From positions 1 to 13,078 of the forward strand of contig JBOFFC010000095.1 of the NCBI GenBank assembly GCA_051648405.1: a DNA stretch of 13,078 bases, in the 5' to 3' direction. Below, piece after piece: positions 12,961 to 13,078 of this stretch; position 1 is the stretch's first letter, and each line of letters opens with the position of its first letter. A program made the translations under genes and the position numbers. The stretch is from JBOFFC01 sp051648405. GTDB lineage: Bacteria; Planctomycetota; Planctomycetia; Pirellulales; Lacipirellulaceae. The notes under the pieces were generated by a model. That model was not told the origin of the DNA. It saw only the letters and a program-made list of their open reading frames with translations, and did no database searches.

Positions 12961-13078
12961 ATGTTGGCCCGGATCACCTCGCCCGACGACGCCGCGCTCG
13001 ACGCCCTGTGCGCCGAGCTCGCGGCGCGTGCGGGTGCGGTCGATCGCACCGGTGACTGGCCCGCCGAGCAGCTCCGGC
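12961..13078 (+). CDS. Acyl-CoA dehydrogenase family protein, 5' end only
   Basis: ATG at 12961, with GGAAAG 6 to 11 nt upstream, opens a frame that continues past the window edge. The visible 39 residues include ALDALCAELAARAGAVDRTG followed by DWPAEQLR. An N-terminal helix followed by (D/T)G-x-WP-x-(E/Q)QL resembles the start of planctomycete acyl-CoA dehydrogenase-like flavoproteins, where the phrase leads into the first conserved helix. No catalytic or FAD-binding residue lies within the visible part, so the family call is tentative. The gene begins 32 bases after the glucan phosphorylase stop and may be co-transcribed with it. Confidence 0.55.
   Translation, partial: MLARITSPDDAALDALCAELAARAGAVDRTGDWPAEQLR

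Noticed and set aside
1..13078. CRISPR arrays, insertion sequences, tRNA or rRNA genes, and defence islands
   Set aside because: I saw no regularly spaced direct repeats with spacers, transposase, cloverleaf or rRNA-like stretches, and no nuclease, helicase or toxin-antitoxin families.

Overview
The window is GC-rich (roughly 70 percent G+C by eye) bacterial chromosome. Its gene content points to the Planctomycetota, most likely Pirellulales. The lines of evidence are a Pkn-type Ser/Thr kinase with a membrane anchor and a repeat-like C-terminus, a small HTH plus zinc-ribbon protein, a basic-tailed protein with a short C-terminal domain of planctomycete type, membrane segments with the F-x-(L/V)-(K/R)-x-L...T...LGL signature, scattered loosely regulated genes and weak Shine-Dalgarno use. 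This placement is inference from remembered family resemblance; no rRNA or other marker gene is present.

Layout, left to right. A perfect palindrome sits at the window edge (1-20), followed by a minus-strand gene for a 212-residue basic-tailed protein (54-692). A 321-base divergent spacer with a 10-bp dyad leads to a plus-strand TPR lipoprotein (1014-1784). A heptamer repeat separates that from a convergent minus-strand GT1-type glycosyltransferase (1850-3097), which is divergent from a plus-strand multi-pass membrane protein (3240-4007). A bidirectional hairpin (4038-4067) separates this from minus-strand citrate synthase gltA (4077-5378). Then comes a terminator region and a minus-strand cassette: a 41-residue very acidic protein (6067-6192) followed by the HTH/zinc-ribbon protein (5718-6002). 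A short plus-strand single-pass membrane protein (6545-6790) converges on a minus-strand cluster whose transcription order is class IV aminotransferase (9381-10361), metF (8415-9287) and Ser/Thr kinase (6815-8344). Divergent from the aminotransferase is a plus-strand alpha-glucan phosphorylase (10727-12928), followed closely by the 5' end of what looks like an acyl-CoA dehydrogenase family gene (12961 to the edge).

Most of the window is core metabolism (citrate synthase, MTHFR, class IV aminotransferase, glucan phosphorylase) interspersed with lineage-type regulators and membrane proteins. I see no mobile element, CRISPR array, tRNA or rRNA, and no defence or biosynthetic island.

The most unusual signals are: (i) an acidic, aromatic-rich 41-residue gene directly upstream of the HTH/zinc-ribbon gene, with its own promoter-like region; (ii) three intergenic tandem repeats with different unit sequences but the same 7-bp period; and (iii) a histone-H1-like Lys/Ala/Pro tail joined to a compact acidic domain. 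I did not find convincing evidence of a complete new multi-gene system. The acidic-protein/HTH cassette is the best candidate for an undescribed unit.
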